Source: Pseudomonas sp. MMS21 TM103
GTDB taxonomy: Bacteria > Pseudomonadota > Gammaproteobacteria > Pseudomonadales > Pseudomonadaceae
Length of the DNA: 64,000 nucleotides
Direction: 5' to 3'
Assembly: GCF_022132145.1 (NCBI RefSeq)
Contig: NZ_JAJISP010000001.1
Coordinates: forward strand, 1,116,001 to 1,180,000
Every line of letters starts with the position of its first letter. The stretch's first letter is position 1. The notes under the pieces were generated by a model. It worked only from the letters and a program-made list of their open reading frames with translations. It made no database searches and was not told where the DNA came from. The translations under genes and the position numbers were made by a program. This document shows positions 1 through 8,561 of this stretch, one piece after another.

Positions 1-1344
1 TAGCGCCTTGGCGGTCAGGTGGGCCTTGGACAGGTTGCTGGTCCAGACCGCCGCCGCCAGACCATAAGGCGTGTCGTTGGCGATGGCCACGGCTTCTTCC
101 GCCGAATCGAAACCGATCACCGACAGCACCGGGCCGAAGATTTCCTCGCGGGCGATGCGCATGGCATTGCTCACGCCATCGAAAATGGTCGGCTCGACAT
201 AGGTTCCGCCGGTTTCTTCCATCACCCGCTTGCCGCCAGCCACCAGCTTGGCGCCCTCGTCGTGACCGGCCTGAATGTAGCTCAGGACATTGTTCATCTG
301 GGTAGTGTCGACCAGTGCGCCGACATTGGTCGCCGGATCCAGCGGGTTGCCCGGTTTCCAGGTCTTGATCGCCGCGACCACCAGCGGCACGAACGCGTCC
401 TTGATCGAGTTCTCCACCAGCAGGCGCGAGCCGGCGGTGCAGACTTCGCCCTGGTTGAAGGCAATGGCGCCGGCGGCGGCTTCGGCGGCAGCCTGCAGAT
501 CCGGGGCATCAGCGAAGACGATATTCGGGCTCTTGCCGCCGGCCTCGAGCCAGACGCGTTTCATGTTCGATTCGCCAGCGTAAATCATCAGTTGCTTGGC
601 GATCTTGGTCGAACCGGTGAACACCAGGGTATCGACGTCCATGTGCAGGGCCAGGGCCTTGCCCACGGTGTGGCCGTAACCCGGCAGCACGTTGAACACA
701 CCGGCAGGGATGCCGGCCTCGATGGCCAGCTGGGCCAGGCGGATACCGGTCAGCGGCGATTTCTCGGAGGGCTTGAGGATCACCGAATTGCCGGTGGACA
801 GCGCCGGGCCGAGCTTCCAGCAACTCATCAGCAGGGGGAAGTTCCACGGCACGATGGCCGCGACCACGCCAATCGGTTCACGGGTCACCAGCCCCAGCTG
901 GTCATGCGGCGTGGCGGCCACTTCATCATAAATCTTGTCGATCGCCTCGCCGCTCCAGCGGATCGAGTTGGCCGCACTGGAGACGTCGATACCCAGGGCG
1001 TCGCTGATCGGCTTGCCCATGTCGAGGGTTTCCAGCAGCGCCAACTCTTCGCCGTGCTGGTCGATCAGCTCGGCGAAACGGAGCATCACGGCCTTGCGCG
1101 CGACCGGCGCCAGGCGTGACCAGACGCCGGAATTGAAGGTACTGCGGGCGTCCTGTACCGCCAGTTCGGCATCGGCCAGGTCACAACTGGCGACCTCTAC
1201 CAGCATGCGCCCGTCCACCGGGCTGATGCACTCGAAGGTCGCGCCGGAGGCTGCCGCGCGGTATTCACCATGAATAAAGGCACGGCCTTCGATTTTCAGG
1301 GTATTGGCGCGCTGTTCCCAGTCGTCGCGAGTCAGGCTAGTCAT
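1..1344 (-). CDS. kauB: Aldehyde dehydrogenase, KauB-type (C-terminus cut by window edge)
   Basis: An NAD(P)-dependent aldehyde dehydrogenase of the PuuC/KauB group. In Pseudomonas it oxidises aldehydes from polyamine and guanidinobutyrate breakdown, such as 4-guanidinobutyraldehyde and gamma-glutamyl-aminobutyraldehyde. I translated 448 codons from the reverse strand, beginning MTSLTRDDWEQRAN. The gene runs off the left edge, and about 50 residues are missing compared with a usual length near 497. Visible motifs are the PWNFP cofactor-pocket motif near residue 167, FTGST near 242, the catalytic glutamate in WLEAGGKSP (E267) and the nucleophile in QGEVCTAGS (C302). The start ATG follows AGAGGATG, a plausible ribosome site. 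It is divergent from an omega-aminotransferase, the arrangement of PA5312 and PA5313. The family is certain; the substrate is inferred from synteny. Confidence 0.9.
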   Translation of the reverse strand, partial: MTSLTRDDWEQRANTLKIEGRAFIHGEYRAAASGATFECISPVDGRMLVEVASCDLADAELAVQDARSTFNSGVWSRLAPVARKAVMLRFAELIDQHGEELALLETLDMGKPISDALGIDVSSAANSIRWSGEAIDKIYDEVAATPHDQLGLVTREPIGVVAAIVPWNFPLLMSCWKLGPALSTGNSVILKPSEKSPLTGIRLAQLAIEAGIPAGVFNVLPGYGHTVGKALALHMDVDTLVFTGSTKIAKQLMIYAGESNMKRVWLEAGGKSPNIVFADAPDLQAAAEAAAGAIAFNQGEVCTAGSRLLVENSIKDAFVPLVVAAIKTWKPGNPLDPATNVGALVDTTQMNNVLSYIQAGHDEGAKLVAGGKRVMEETGGTYVEPTIFDGVSNAMRIAREEIFGPVLSVIGFDSAEEAVAIANDTPYGLAAAVWTSNLSKAHLTAKAL

Positions 1345-1493
1345 TCGAGCATCCTCTATCAGTAAAAAGTGCCGCGGAGTCGGCGCGCACTGTCAATAAT
1401 TCTGCAAGGCCGCGAAGGGCCAAATCCTGCTGGCAACACTAAACCAGAGGGCTGCACCTTTTCAATATTTTTTACAAAGAGCGATAAACCCCC

Positions 1494-1521
1494 TTGTCAT
1501 GTTCGTTTTATTAAACATAGA
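1494..1521 (+). promoter_or_regulatory. Predicted sigma-70 promoter overlapped by a PuuR/PauR-like palindrome
   Basis: TTGTCA and CATAGA are separated by 16 bases and lie upstream of the aminotransferase. An inverted repeat, ATGTT at 1499-1503 and AACAT at 1514-1518, fills the spacer. The strand reading TGTTCGTTTTATTAA agrees at 11 of 15 positions with the reverse complement of the E. coli PuuR site as I remember it. PauR, the Pseudomonas relative, is known to control kauB. A repressor bound here would block the promoter. The site is seen; its use is inferred. Confidence 0.5.
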
Positions 1522-1574
1522 CTGCGCGAAATCGCCCCCTCTGCCCCCTTTCCTCGCGCGTCCGGATGGCCAGC

Positions 1575-2912
1575 ATGACAACCGACTACAGCTCTCAACT
1601 GAACAGAAAAACAAACAGTCTTGACGATTTCTGGATGCCATTCACCGCTAATCGTCAATTCAAGGCCAAGCCGCGCCTGCTGGACAGCGCCGAAGGCATG
1701 TATTTCACCACCGACGACGGCCGCAAGGTATTAGACGGCACCGCCGGGCTTTGGTGCTGCAATGCCGGCCACGGCCGCCGGGAAATCACCGAGGCGGTGA
1801 GCAAGCAGATTGCCAAACTGGATTTTGCCCCGACCTTCCAGATGGGTCACCCGCTGCCCTTCGAGCTGGCCAGCCGCCTGGCCGAGATCGCCCCGGCCGG
1901 GCTGAACAAGGTGTTCTTCACCAACTCCGGCTCGGAATCGGCCGACACCGCCCTGAAGATCGCCCTGGCCTACCAACGCGCCATCGGCCAGGGCAGCCGC
2001 ACCCGCCTGATCGGCCGCGAACTGGGTTATCACGGTGTCGGTTTCGGCGGCATCTCGGTCGGCGGCATGGTCAATAACCGCCGCGCCTTCCCGCTGCAGC
2101 TGCCCGGCGTCGACCACCTGCCGCACACCCTGGACATCGCGCGCAACGCCTTTAGCCGCGGTCTACCGGAGTTCGGCATCGACAAGGCCGACGAACTTGA
2201 GCGCTTGGTCAGCCTGCACGGCGCCGAGAACATCGCCGCCGTGATCGTCGAACCGATGTCCGGCTCGGCCGGGGTGGTGCTGCCGCCGGTGGGCTACCTG
2301 CAGCGCCTGCGCGAGATCACCCGCAAGCACGGCATCCTGCTGATCTTCGACGAGGTCATCACCGGTTTCGGCCGCGTCGGCCTGGCCTTCGCCGCCCAGC
2401 GCTGGGGCGTCACCCCGGACATCATCACCACCGCCAAGGGCCTGACCAACGGCGCCATCCCGATGGGCGCGGTATTGGTCGACGAGAAGGTCCATGACGC
2501 CTTCATGCAAGGCCCCGACGGCATCGAACTGTTCCATGGCTATACCTATTCCGGGCACCCGGTCGCCTGCGCCGCCGCCCTGGCGACCCTGGACATCTAC
2601 CAGCGTGACCAGCTGTTCGACCGTACGATCGAGCTGGAAGGCTACTGGCAGGACGCCCTGCACAGCCTGCGTGACCTGCCCAACGTGATCGACATCCGCG
2701 CCATCGGCCTGGTCGGCGGCGTGCAACTGGCGCCCAGCGGCCAAGGCGCCGGCAAACGCGGCTACCAGGTGTTCGAGCAGTGCTTCTATAACGACCTGAT
2801 GGTGCGGGTAACCGGCGATACGCTGGCCATGTCGCCCCCGCTGATCGTGGAAAAAGCGCAGATTGATACCCTGGTGGAAAAACTCGCCGATTCGATCCGC
2901 CAAGCCAGCTAA
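1575..2912 (+). CDS. gabT2: Class III omega-amino acid aminotransferase
   Basis: A PLP-dependent class III aminotransferase, probably moving the amino group of an omega-amino acid or diamine to pyruvate or 2-oxoglutarate. The protein is 445 residues from the chosen ATG. Family marks are TNSGSESADTALKIA near residue 116, the cofactor aspartate in LIFDEVITGFGR (D259) and the PLP lysine in TTAKGLTNG (K288). Another in-frame ATG lies nine bases upstream at 1566. Neither start has a strong ribosome site, so the start is uncertain. The next gene, a cupin, begins 23 bases after the stop and is probably co-transcribed. Divergence from kauB points to polyamine or omega-amino acid use. The symbol follows the name I recall for PA5313; the sequence itself looks closer to omega-amino acid:pyruvate transaminases than to classical GabT. 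Confidence 0.85.
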   Translation: MTTDYSSQLNRKTNSLDDFWMPFTANRQFKAKPRLLDSAEGMYFTTDDGRKVLDGTAGLWCCNAGHGRREITEAVSKQIAKLDFAPTFQMGHPLPFELASRLAEIAPAGLNKVFFTNSGSESADTALKIALAYQRAIGQGSRTRLIGRELGYHGVGFGGISVGGMVNNRRAFPLQLPGVDHLPHTLDIARNAFSRGLPEFGIDKADELERLVSLHGAENIAAVIVEPMSGSAGVVLPPVGYLQRLREITRKHGILLIFDEVITGFGRVGLAFAAQRWGVTPDIITTAKGLTNGAIPMGAVLVDEKVHDAFMQGPDGIELFHGYTYSGHPVACAAALATLDIYQRDQLFDRTIELEGYWQDALHSLRDLPNVIDIRAIGLVGGVQLAPSGQGAGKRGYQVFEQCFYNDLMVRVTGDTLAMSPPLIVEKAQIDTLVEKLADSIRQAS

Positions 2913-2935
2913 CCGCCCCGACCCGGAACCCCACC

Positions 2936-3301
2936 ATGACTATCGAACAGATCCTCGACTTCGCCCAAGCCAGTACCGCCGCCGAGCATTACCGCCCGGC
3001 ACCGGAAAAAATCCTCAAGGGCGACCCCGAGCAAAGCGTGCGCAACCACTATGGCAGCCCGTGCGGCCAGTTCAATGCCGGCATCTGGGAAGGCGCGGTC
3101 GGCCAGTGGACGGTCAACTACAGCGAGCACGAATACTGCGAAATACTCCAGGGCGTGTCCGTGCTGCGCGATCAGGACGGCAACGCCAAGACCGTGCGCG
3201 CCGGCGACCGCTTCGTCATCCCTGCCGGGTTCTCCGGCACCTGGGAAGTGCTGGAAGCCTGCCGCAAGGTCTACGTGATCTTCGAACCAGCAGCGCACTG
3301 A
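2936..3301 (+). CDS. Cupin domain protein (DUF861-like)
   Basis: A single-domain small cupin of 121 residues. The beta-barrel motifs are recognisable: a first cupin motif around residues 55-75 (NYSEHEYCEILQG) and a second near residues 84-100 containing GDRFVIPAGFSGTWEV. The closing CRKVYVIFEP resembles the Cupin_3/EutQ-like group that includes ureidoglycine aminohydrolase relatives. The normal metal-binding histidines of the first motif are only partly present, so catalytic activity cannot be claimed. It follows the aminotransferase closely and is followed by a clear terminator, which makes a two-gene transcript likely. PA5314 occupies the same place in P. aeruginosa. Its specific role is unknown; an accessory part in amine catabolism is inferred only from position. 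Confidence 0.75.
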   Translation: MTIEQILDFAQASTAAEHYRPAPEKILKGDPEQSVRNHYGSPCGQFNAGIWEGAVGQWTVNYSEHEYCEILQGVSVLRDQDGNAKTVRAGDRFVIPAGFSGTWEVLEACRKVYVIFEPAAH

Positions 3302-3330
3302 CCGGCTCTCTATTCATGCGTCACCCTTTA

Positions 3331-3355
3331 GCCCGCATTGTGCGGGCTTTTTTTT
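3331..3355 (+). terminator. Rho-independent terminator after the cupin gene
   Basis: A perfect seven-pair stem, GCCCGCA / TGCGGGC with a three-base loop, is followed directly by eight T residues. It ends the aminotransferase-cupin transcript. Confidence 0.9.
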
Positions 3356-3478
3356 GCACGGCGTATGGCCGATTCTGGCGAACGACCCGAGGGGCGACCC
3401 GCCTCACTCCACAGCCACTGACCTGCTCGACAGCTTGGCCACAGACAGCCCAAGCTGCCGGGATAAATCGCAGCCATG

Positions 3479-3506
3479 AAAAAGCCCGCCATGAGGCGGG
3501 CTTTTT
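3479..3506 (-). terminator. Terminator of the rpmB-rpmG operon
   Basis: The stem AAAAAGCCCGCC / GGCGGGCTTTTT has a five-base loop. On the reverse strand the run of T falls just after the hairpin and 20 bases past the rpmG stop. The matching A run means it could also act on rightward transcripts. Confidence 0.88.
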
Positions 3507-3525
3507 CGACAAGAGCCGGGATCAA

Positions 3526-3681
3526 TTACTTGATCTTGGCTTCCTTGTAGTTCACGTGCTTACGTACAACCGGATCGAATTTTTTAATTTCGAGTTTGTC
3601 CGGGGTGGTGCGTTTGTTCTTGTCGGTGGTGTAGAAATGGCCGGTACCGGCACTGGACACCAAACGGATCAGTTCGCGCAT
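3526..3681 (-). CDS. rpmG: 50S ribosomal protein L33
   Basis: Large-subunit ribosomal protein L33, 51 residues beginning [20 protein letters not shown] read it directly from the reverse strand because it is shorter than typical gene-finder cut-offs. It has no CxxC pairs, so it is the zinc-independent (C-minus) paralogue; Pseudomonas may use a different L33 type under zinc limitation. AAGGAGTAAGTC precedes the ATG and gives a strong ribosome site. It lies 10 bases downstream of rpmB, and both share one promoter and one terminator, the usual bacterial rpmBG arrangement. Confidence 0.96.
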   Translation of the reverse strand: MRELIRLVSSAGTGHFYTTDKNKRTTPDKLEIKKFDPVVRKHVNYKEAKIK

Positions 3682-3691
3682 GACTTACTCC

Positions 3692-3928
3692 TTAAACCTT
3701 TTCGCCGCGAGCACGCAGCTCGGACAGAACGACGTCAATACCACGCTTGTCGATGCAACGCATGCCTTTGGCAGAGACGCGCAGACGCACGAAACGGTTC
3801 TCAGACTCGACCCAAAAGCGGTGATGCTGCAGGTTCGGCAGGAAACGACGACGGGTTTTGTTGTGTGCGTGGGAAACGTTGTTCCCGGTTACCGGACCCT
3901 TACCGGTAACTTGACAGACTCTCGACAT
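3692..3928 (-). CDS. rpmB: 50S ribosomal protein L28
   Basis: Large-subunit ribosomal protein L28, 78 residues, the normal length for gammaproteobacteria. Recognisable stretches are [20 protein letters not shown] at the start and [19 protein letters not shown] after it. GAGGGCTGAGGC upstream contains a good ribosome site. It is the first gene of the leftward rpmB-rpmG operon. About 140 bases of leader separate the predicted promoter from the ATG. That leader holds two hairpins, which could mediate feedback by the protein; this is inference only. Confidence 0.97.
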   Translation of the reverse strand: MSRVCQVTGKGPVTGNNVSHAHNKTRRRFLPNLQHHRFWVESENRFVRLRVSAKGMRCIDKRGIDVVLSELRARGEKV

Positions 3929-3953
3929 GCCTCAGCCCTCTAAAACCACATGC

Positions 3954-4006
3954 CCAACCCGGCATGGGTTGGCCGCTTAACTTGAATGTCATTGGCGCTC
4001 AGCGCC
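3954..4006 (-). promoter_or_regulatory. Two hairpins in the rpmB leader
   Basis: CCAACCC(ggcat)GGGTTGG at 3954-3972 and GGCGCT(c)AGCGCC at 3994-4006 are both perfect and lie between the predicted promoter and the rpmB start. The nearer one ends about 26 bases upstream of the ATG. They are candidates for autogenous control or for transcript stability. Confidence 0.35.
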
Positions 4007-4075
4007 GCGTTTCTCGAGGGTCTTACCGGCTACACCTGAAAGTGCAAGCACCGGGCCCCTACAAAAGAGCGCTGC

Positions 4076-4104
4076 TTTATACCAGAAAGCCCAGAGTGCA
4101 ACAA
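4076..4104 (-). promoter_or_regulatory. Predicted rpmB-rpmG promoter
   Basis: Read leftward, TTGTTG and TATAAA are separated by exactly 17 bases. This is the best sigma-70 match in the 362-base gap between rpmB and the next gene. Confidence 0.6.
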
Positions 4105-4290
4105 GGATAAACGCACTTTAGCGATACAGCCGCATGCCGCCAAATACCTGGATCCAGGCCACCGGCGCAGGCCGTACCAGCCGCCTACCACTCGTCGACA
4201 AGCCCGCTGTTCTGCCAGTGCTTTATGGTCTAGGGTAAAACCCTGGCCGGCGCGCCGACGGGCGCGCACCGCATTATCAAGGAGTTTGTC

Positions 4291-5880
4291 ATGCGCCTCG
4301 CCACCCAAACGCTGCTATTGACCAGCCTGTTGAGCCCCCTCTTGCTTCAGGCAGCCACCCTCAGTGTGTGCACCGAAGCCAGCCCGGATGGCTTCGACGT
4401 GGTGCAATACAACTCGCTGACCACCACCAACGCCTCGGCCGATGTCCTGATGAACCGTCTGGTGGAATTCGATGCCGACAGCGGGCAGCTACTGCCGAGC
4501 CTGGCGCAAAGCTGGCAAGTCAGCGAGGACGGCCTGGGCTACAGCTTTGTCTTGCGCGAGGATGTCGCCTTCCACGAAACCGACTACTTCAGCCCCAGCC
4601 GTCCGCTGACCGCCGATGACGTACTGTTCAGCTTCCAGCGCATGCTCGACCCGGATCACCCCTGGCACAAGGTTGCGCCTGGTGGCTATCCTCACGCCCA
4701 GTCGATGCAATTACCCAGCCTGATCACAAGCATCGACAAGCTCGGCGAGCACAGCTTGCGCTTTACCCTGAGCCGCCCCGACGCCACCTTCCTCGCCACC
4801 CTGAGCATGGGCTTCGCCTCGATCTATTCCGCCGAGTACGCCGACCAGTTGCTCGCAGCCGGCACCCCGGAGCGGCTCAACAGCCAGCCGATCGGCAGCG
4901 GCCCCTTCGTCTTCAGGCGCTTCCAGAAAGACGCCACGGTGCGTTATGAGGCCAACCCCGAGTACTTTGCCGGCACGCCCGCAGTAGACAGCCTGGTGTT
5001 CGCCATTACCCCGGACGCCAATGTGCGCCTGCAGAAGCTGCGCCGCGGCGAATGCCATATCGCCCTCTCACCCAAGCCGCAGGACGTGCAAACCAGCGCC
5101 GCCGACTCTGACCTGAAGAGCGTGCACACCGCCGCCTTCATGACCGCCTTCGTCGGTATCAACAGCCAGCATCCACCCCTGGATAAAACCGCCGTGCGCC
5201 AGGCGATCAACCTGGCCTTCGACAAGGCCAGCTATTTGCAAGCGGTGTTCGAGAACAGCGCCGAGGCGGCCAACGGCCCCTACCCGCCCAACACCTGGAG
5301 CTATGCCACAGAGCTGCCCGGTTATGCCCATTACCCGGACAAAGCCCGCGCCCTGCTGGCCGAGGCAGGCCTGCCCGACGGCTTCAAGACCACCATCTGG
5401 ACCCGCCCCAGCGGCAGCCTGCTCAACCCCAACCCGAGCCTGGGCGCCCAGTTGCTACAGGCCGACCTGGGCAAAGTCGGCATTCAGGCCGAGATCCGCG
5501 TGATCGAATGGGGCGAGTTGATCCGCCGCGCCAAGGCCGGCGAACACGACCTGCTATTCATGGGCTGGGCCGGCGACAATGGCGACCCGGACAATTTCCT
5601 TACCCCGCAATTCGCCTGCGCCTCGCTCGAGTCGGGACTGAACTTCGCCCGCTACTGCGACCCGCAACTGGACAAGTTGATCGCCGCGGGCAAAACCACC
5701 AGCGACCAGGCGCAGCGCAGTCGGATCTATAAGGATGCGCAGCGGATCATCCAGCAGCAGGCACTGTGGCTGCCCCTGGCCCACCCGACCGCCTATGCCC
5801 TGGTCCGCAAGGGGGTCGAGGGTTATAAGGTCAGTCCCTTCGGCCGCCAGGATTTTTCCAAGGTGCGCCTGGCCCCCTGA
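4291..5880 (+). CDS. Periplasmic peptide-binding protein of an ABC transporter (DppA-like)
   Basis: A family-5 solute-binding protein of 529 residues. The N-terminus MRLATQTLLLTSLLSPLLLQ is a signal peptide, with likely cleavage before ATLSVCTEA. The mature part shows the SBP_bac_5 pattern: SVCTEASPDGFDVVQYNS at the N-terminal lobe, SWQVSEDGLGYSFVLREDVAFH, and the C-terminal region with YKDAQRIIQQQALWLPL. This class binds di- or oligopeptides and delivers them to DppBCDF-type permeases. No permease or ATPase gene is adjacent, so it is an orphan binding protein, as PA5317 is in P. aeruginosa. AAGGAG seven bases before the ATG supports the start. The ligand cannot be told from sequence. Confidence 0.88.
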   Translation: MRLATQTLLLTSLLSPLLLQAATLSVCTEASPDGFDVVQYNSLTTTNASADVLMNRLVEFDADSGQLLPSLAQSWQVSEDGLGYSFVLREDVAFHETDYFSPSRPLTADDVLFSFQRMLDPDHPWHKVAPGGYPHAQSMQLPSLITSIDKLGEHSLRFTLSRPDATFLATLSMGFASIYSAEYADQLLAAGTPERLNSQPIGSGPFVFRRFQKDATVRYEANPEYFAGTPAVDSLVFAITPDANVRLQKLRRGECHIALSPKPQDVQTSAADSDLKSVHTAAFMTAFVGINSQHPPLDKTAVRQAINLAFDKASYLQAVFENSAEAANGPYPPNTWSYATELPGYAHYPDKARALLAEAGLPDGFKTTIWTRPSGSLLNPNPSLGAQLLQADLGKVGIQAEIRVIEWGELIRRAKAGEHDLLFMGWAGDNGDPDNFLTPQFACASLESGLNFARYCDPQLDKLIAAGKTTSDQAQRSRIYKDAQRIIQQQALWLPLAHPTAYALVRKGVEGYKVSPFGRQDFSKVRLAP

Positions 5881-5910
5881 CAGCCGCCAGACCGGAGATG
5901 CTGCCCCCAG

Positions 5911-6585
5911 CTACAACCAGCCGTACTCGGCCATCGACAGCGGCTCGCCGTCGCCGACGATGAAGTGATCGAGCACCCGCACATCGACCAGCTCCAGCGC
6001 TTCCTTCAGACGCCTGGTCAGCACCCGGTCCGCCTGACTCGGCTCGGCCACGCCCGAGGGATGGTTATGGGTCAGAATCAGCGCCGCGGCGTTGTGCGCC
6101 AGCGCACGCTTGACCACCTGGCGGGGATAGACACTGGCGCTGTCGATGGAGCCGTGGAAGAGCGCCTCGAAGGCCAGCACCCGATGCTTGGCATCAAGAA
6201 ACAGACAACCGAACACCTCGTGTGGCTCATGCCGCAGCAGGGCCTTGAGGTAGTCGCGCACCGCCTGCGGACTCTCCAGCGCCGAATCACGCCGCAACTG
6301 CTCGGCCAGATGCCGGCGGGCCATCTCCAGCACCGCCTGCAACTGGGCGAACTTGGCCGGGCCGAGCCCCAGACGTTGGCTGAAGGACGGCAAATCCGCC
6401 TGCAGCAGCGCGCGCAGCCCGCCAAAATCGCCCAGCAGGTGGCGCGCCAGGTCCACCGCGCTCTGCCCGGTCACGCCGGTACGCAGGAAGATCGCCAGCA
6501 ATTCGGCGTCGGTGAGGGTAGCGGCCCCCTGGGCCAGAAGTTTCTCCCGCGGGCGTTCCGCCGCAGGCCAATCACGAATGCTCAT
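5911..6585 (-). CDS. radC: RadC family JAB-domain protein
   Basis: A RadC/YicR family protein of 224 residues. An N-terminal helix-hairpin-helix-like half (residues 1-100, with [20 protein letters not shown]) precedes a JAB/MPN metalloprotease-like domain. Its metal motif is [18 protein letters not shown] near residues 165-182. RadC was once linked to recombination repair, but the E. coli assignment was withdrawn and its real role is unsettled. The chosen ATG follows GGGAGGTG; longer upstream readings have no ribosome site. It is divergent from coaBC, the standard arrangement in many proteobacteria. Confidence 0.92.
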   Translation of the reverse strand: MSIRDWPAAERPREKLLAQGAATLTDAELLAIFLRTGVTGQSAVDLARHLLGDFGGLRALLQADLPSFSQRLGLGPAKFAQLQAVLEMARRHLAEQLRRDSALESPQAVRDYLKALLRHEPHEVFGCLFLDAKHRVLAFEALFHGSIDSASVYPRQVVKRALAHNAAALILTHNHPSGVAEPSQADRVLTRRLKEALELVDVRVLDHFIVGDGEPLSMAEYGWL

Positions 6586-6825
6586 AGCACCTCCCTGTCG
6601 AGCCCTGAGCCAGCCTCCCCTGAAACGGCCTCGCGGCCTCGGTCCGGCAAGCTCCCAGCGCCGCTTTTCCACGCGGCTGCTGTGCTATCTTAGCCCATCT
6701 TTTTGCGCGGCGACCGGCCTGGCGGCCGGTCGGACTTGGGACTCTGTCCTACTGCAAAAGCCCAACGGTCTGCCAGGCAGGCGTCACCGTCGCGGCGTAC
6801 ATCCACCCCAAGACAAGGCAGGCCT

Positions 6826-8034
6826 ATGCAGCGGCTATATCGAAAACGCATCGTTCTCGGCGTGGGTGGCGGCATTGCCGCCTACAAGAGCGCAGAACTG
6901 GTTCGCCGCCTGCGCGATCAGGGCGCGGAGGTGCATGTGGTCATGACCCGCGGCGGTCGCGAATTCATCACGCCCTTGACCCTGCAGGCCCTGTCCGGCC
7001 ACCCGGTCCATCTTGATCTGCTCGATCCCGCTGCCGAAGCCGCCATGGGCCATATCGAGCTGGCCCGCTGGGCCGACCTGGTACTGATCGCCCCGGCCAC
7101 CGCCGACCTGATGGCACGCCTGGCCCAGGGTGTCGCCGACGACCTGCTGACCACCCTGGTGCTGGCCACCGACGCCCCGGTAGCCTTGGCGCCGGCGATG
7201 AATCAGGCGATGTGGCGCGACCCGGCCACCCAGGCCAACGCCCAGCTGCTGCGCGAGCGCGGCCTGCGCCTGTTTGGCCCCGCGGCAGGTAGCCAGGCCT
7301 GCGGCGACGTCGGCCTCGGCCGCATGCTCGAAGCCGATGACCTGGCGCAATGCGCCGCCGACTGCTTCCAGAACCAGGCCCTGACCGGCAAGCACGTGCT
7401 GATCACTGCGGGGCCGACCCAGGAAAACATCGACCCGGTGCGTTACATCACCAATCACAGCTCCGGCAAGATGGGCTTCGCCCTCGCCGAGGCCGCCGCC
7501 GAAGCCGGTGCCAGGGTCACCCTGATCAGCGGCCCGGTGCACCTGCCGACCCCGGACCGGGTCAACCGCATCGACGTGGTCAGCGCCCGCGACATGCTCG
7601 CTGCCTGCGAAGCCGCCATGCCCTGCGATCTGCTGATCGCCGCGGCCGCCGTCGCCGACTACCGCCCGGAAGTGGTCGCGCAGCACAAATTGAAGAAAGA
7701 CCCTACCAGCGGCGACGGCTTGCTCCTGCAAATGGTGCGCAACCCGGATATCCTCGCCACCCTGGCGGGACGCGTCGACCGCCCCTTCAGCGTCGGCTTC
7801 GCGGCCGAGACCGAGAACCTGCTGGGCTATGCCTCGCGCAAGCTGCAGGACAAGAACCTCGACCTGATCGTCGCCAACGACGTGGCCAACCCGAGTATCG
7901 GCTTCAACAGTGAGGAAAACGCCATCACCATCATCGATCGCGACCTCCAGCAAAGCAGCTTCGCGCAAACCAGCAAAGGCAAGATCGCCCGCCAACTGGT
8001 GGACTTTATCGCCGACCGCCTGCACCGCGCCTGA
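6826..8034 (+). CDS. coaBC: Bifunctional phosphopantothenoylcysteine decarboxylase / phosphopantothenate-cysteine ligase
   Basis: Joins cysteine to 4'-phosphopantothenate and decarboxylates the product, two steps of coenzyme A synthesis. The protein is 402 residues. The N-terminal flavoprotein half (about 1-190) has GVGGGIAAYKSAEL, the catalytic-region PAMNQAMW and ACGDVGLGRML. The C-terminal ligase half has ITAGPTQENIDPVRYI, NHSSGKMG, AAVADYRP and KLKKD. The start at MQRLYRKR fits the known family start; an upstream in-frame extension of 41 codons lacks family similarity. It lies just before dut, a conserved pairing. Confidence 0.96.
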   Translation: MQRLYRKRIVLGVGGGIAAYKSAELVRRLRDQGAEVHVVMTRGGREFITPLTLQALSGHPVHLDLLDPAAEAAMGHIELARWADLVLIAPATADLMARLAQGVADDLLTTLVLATDAPVALAPAMNQAMWRDPATQANAQLLRERGLRLFGPAAGSQACGDVGLGRMLEADDLAQCAADCFQNQALTGKHVLITAGPTQENIDPVRYITNHSSGKMGFALAEAAAEAGARVTLISGPVHLPTPDRVNRIDVVSARDMLAACEAAMPCDLLIAAAAVADYRPEVVAQHKLKKDPTSGDGLLLQMVRNPDILATLAGRVDRPFSVGFAAETENLLGYASRKLQDKNLDLIVANDVANPSIGFNSEENAITIIDRDLQQSSFAQTSKGKIARQLVDFIADRLHRA

Positions 8035-8064
8035 TGCACTCATTCACCGACCGCAGAGCCTGAC

Positions 8065-8520
8065 ATGCACGCTTTACAAGCCAAAATCCTCGACCCGCGT
8101 CTGGGCAGTGAATTTCCCCTGCCGCAGTACGCCACGCCCGGCTCCGCCGGCCTCGACCTGCGCGCCATGCTTAAGCAGGAACTGATCCTGGAGCCCGGGC
8201 AAACCGTGCTGATCCCTACCGGCCTGTCGATCTATATCGGCGACCCCGGCCTGGCGGCGCTGATCCTGCCGCGCTCGGGCCTTGGCCATAAGCACGGCAT
8301 CGTCCTGGGCAACCTGGTCGGCCTGATCGACTCCGACTACCAGGGCGAGCTGATGGTCTCCTGCTGGAACCGCGGCCAAAGCGCGTTCAGCATGGCCATC
8401 GGCGAGCGCATAGCCCAGCTGATCCTGGTGCCGGTGGTGCAGGCACACTTCGAACTGGTCGATGAGTTTGATCAGAGCCAGCGCGGCAGCGGTGGCTTTG
8501 GCCATTCCGGCAGTCACTGA
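8065..8520 (+). CDS. dut: Deoxyuridine 5'-triphosphate nucleotidohydrolase (dUTPase)
   Basis: Hydrolyses dUTP to dUMP and pyrophosphate, keeping uracil out of DNA and supplying dUMP for thymidylate. The length of 151 residues is typical of the homotrimeric enzyme. The conserved motifs are present in order: AGLDLRA near residue 28, PRSGLG near 71, [15 protein letters not shown] near 83, GERIAQL near 112 and the C-terminal GSGGFGHSG. It lies between coaBC and algC, all in the same direction and with short gaps, so these genes may be co-transcribed. Confidence 0.97.
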   Translation: MHALQAKILDPRLGSEFPLPQYATPGSAGLDLRAMLKQELILEPGQTVLIPTGLSIYIGDPGLAALILPRSGLGHKHGIVLGNLVGLIDSDYQGELMVSCWNRGQSAFSMAIGERIAQLILVPVVQAHFELVDEFDQSQRGSGGFGHSGSH

Positions 8521-8561
8521 GTAATCCCCCCTTTCAGGATGAACCGCCAAGGAGACGTTCG

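Larger units (their letters stand above)
3929..4290. other. Divergent intergenic region between rpmB and the peptide-binding protein
   Basis: This gap of more than 300 bases has no convincing gene. A 92-codon leftward reading frame inside it has no family resemblance and overlaps the promoter. The region contains the rpmB promoter and leader hairpins described separately. The right end carries AAGGAG just before the rightward gene, but I saw no clear rightward promoter hexamers. Confidence 0.6.

Noticed and set aside
4030..4308. A 92-codon leftward frame between rpmB and the peptide-binding gene
   Set aside because: It overlaps the predicted rpmB promoter and the start of the next gene, and has no recognisable domain.
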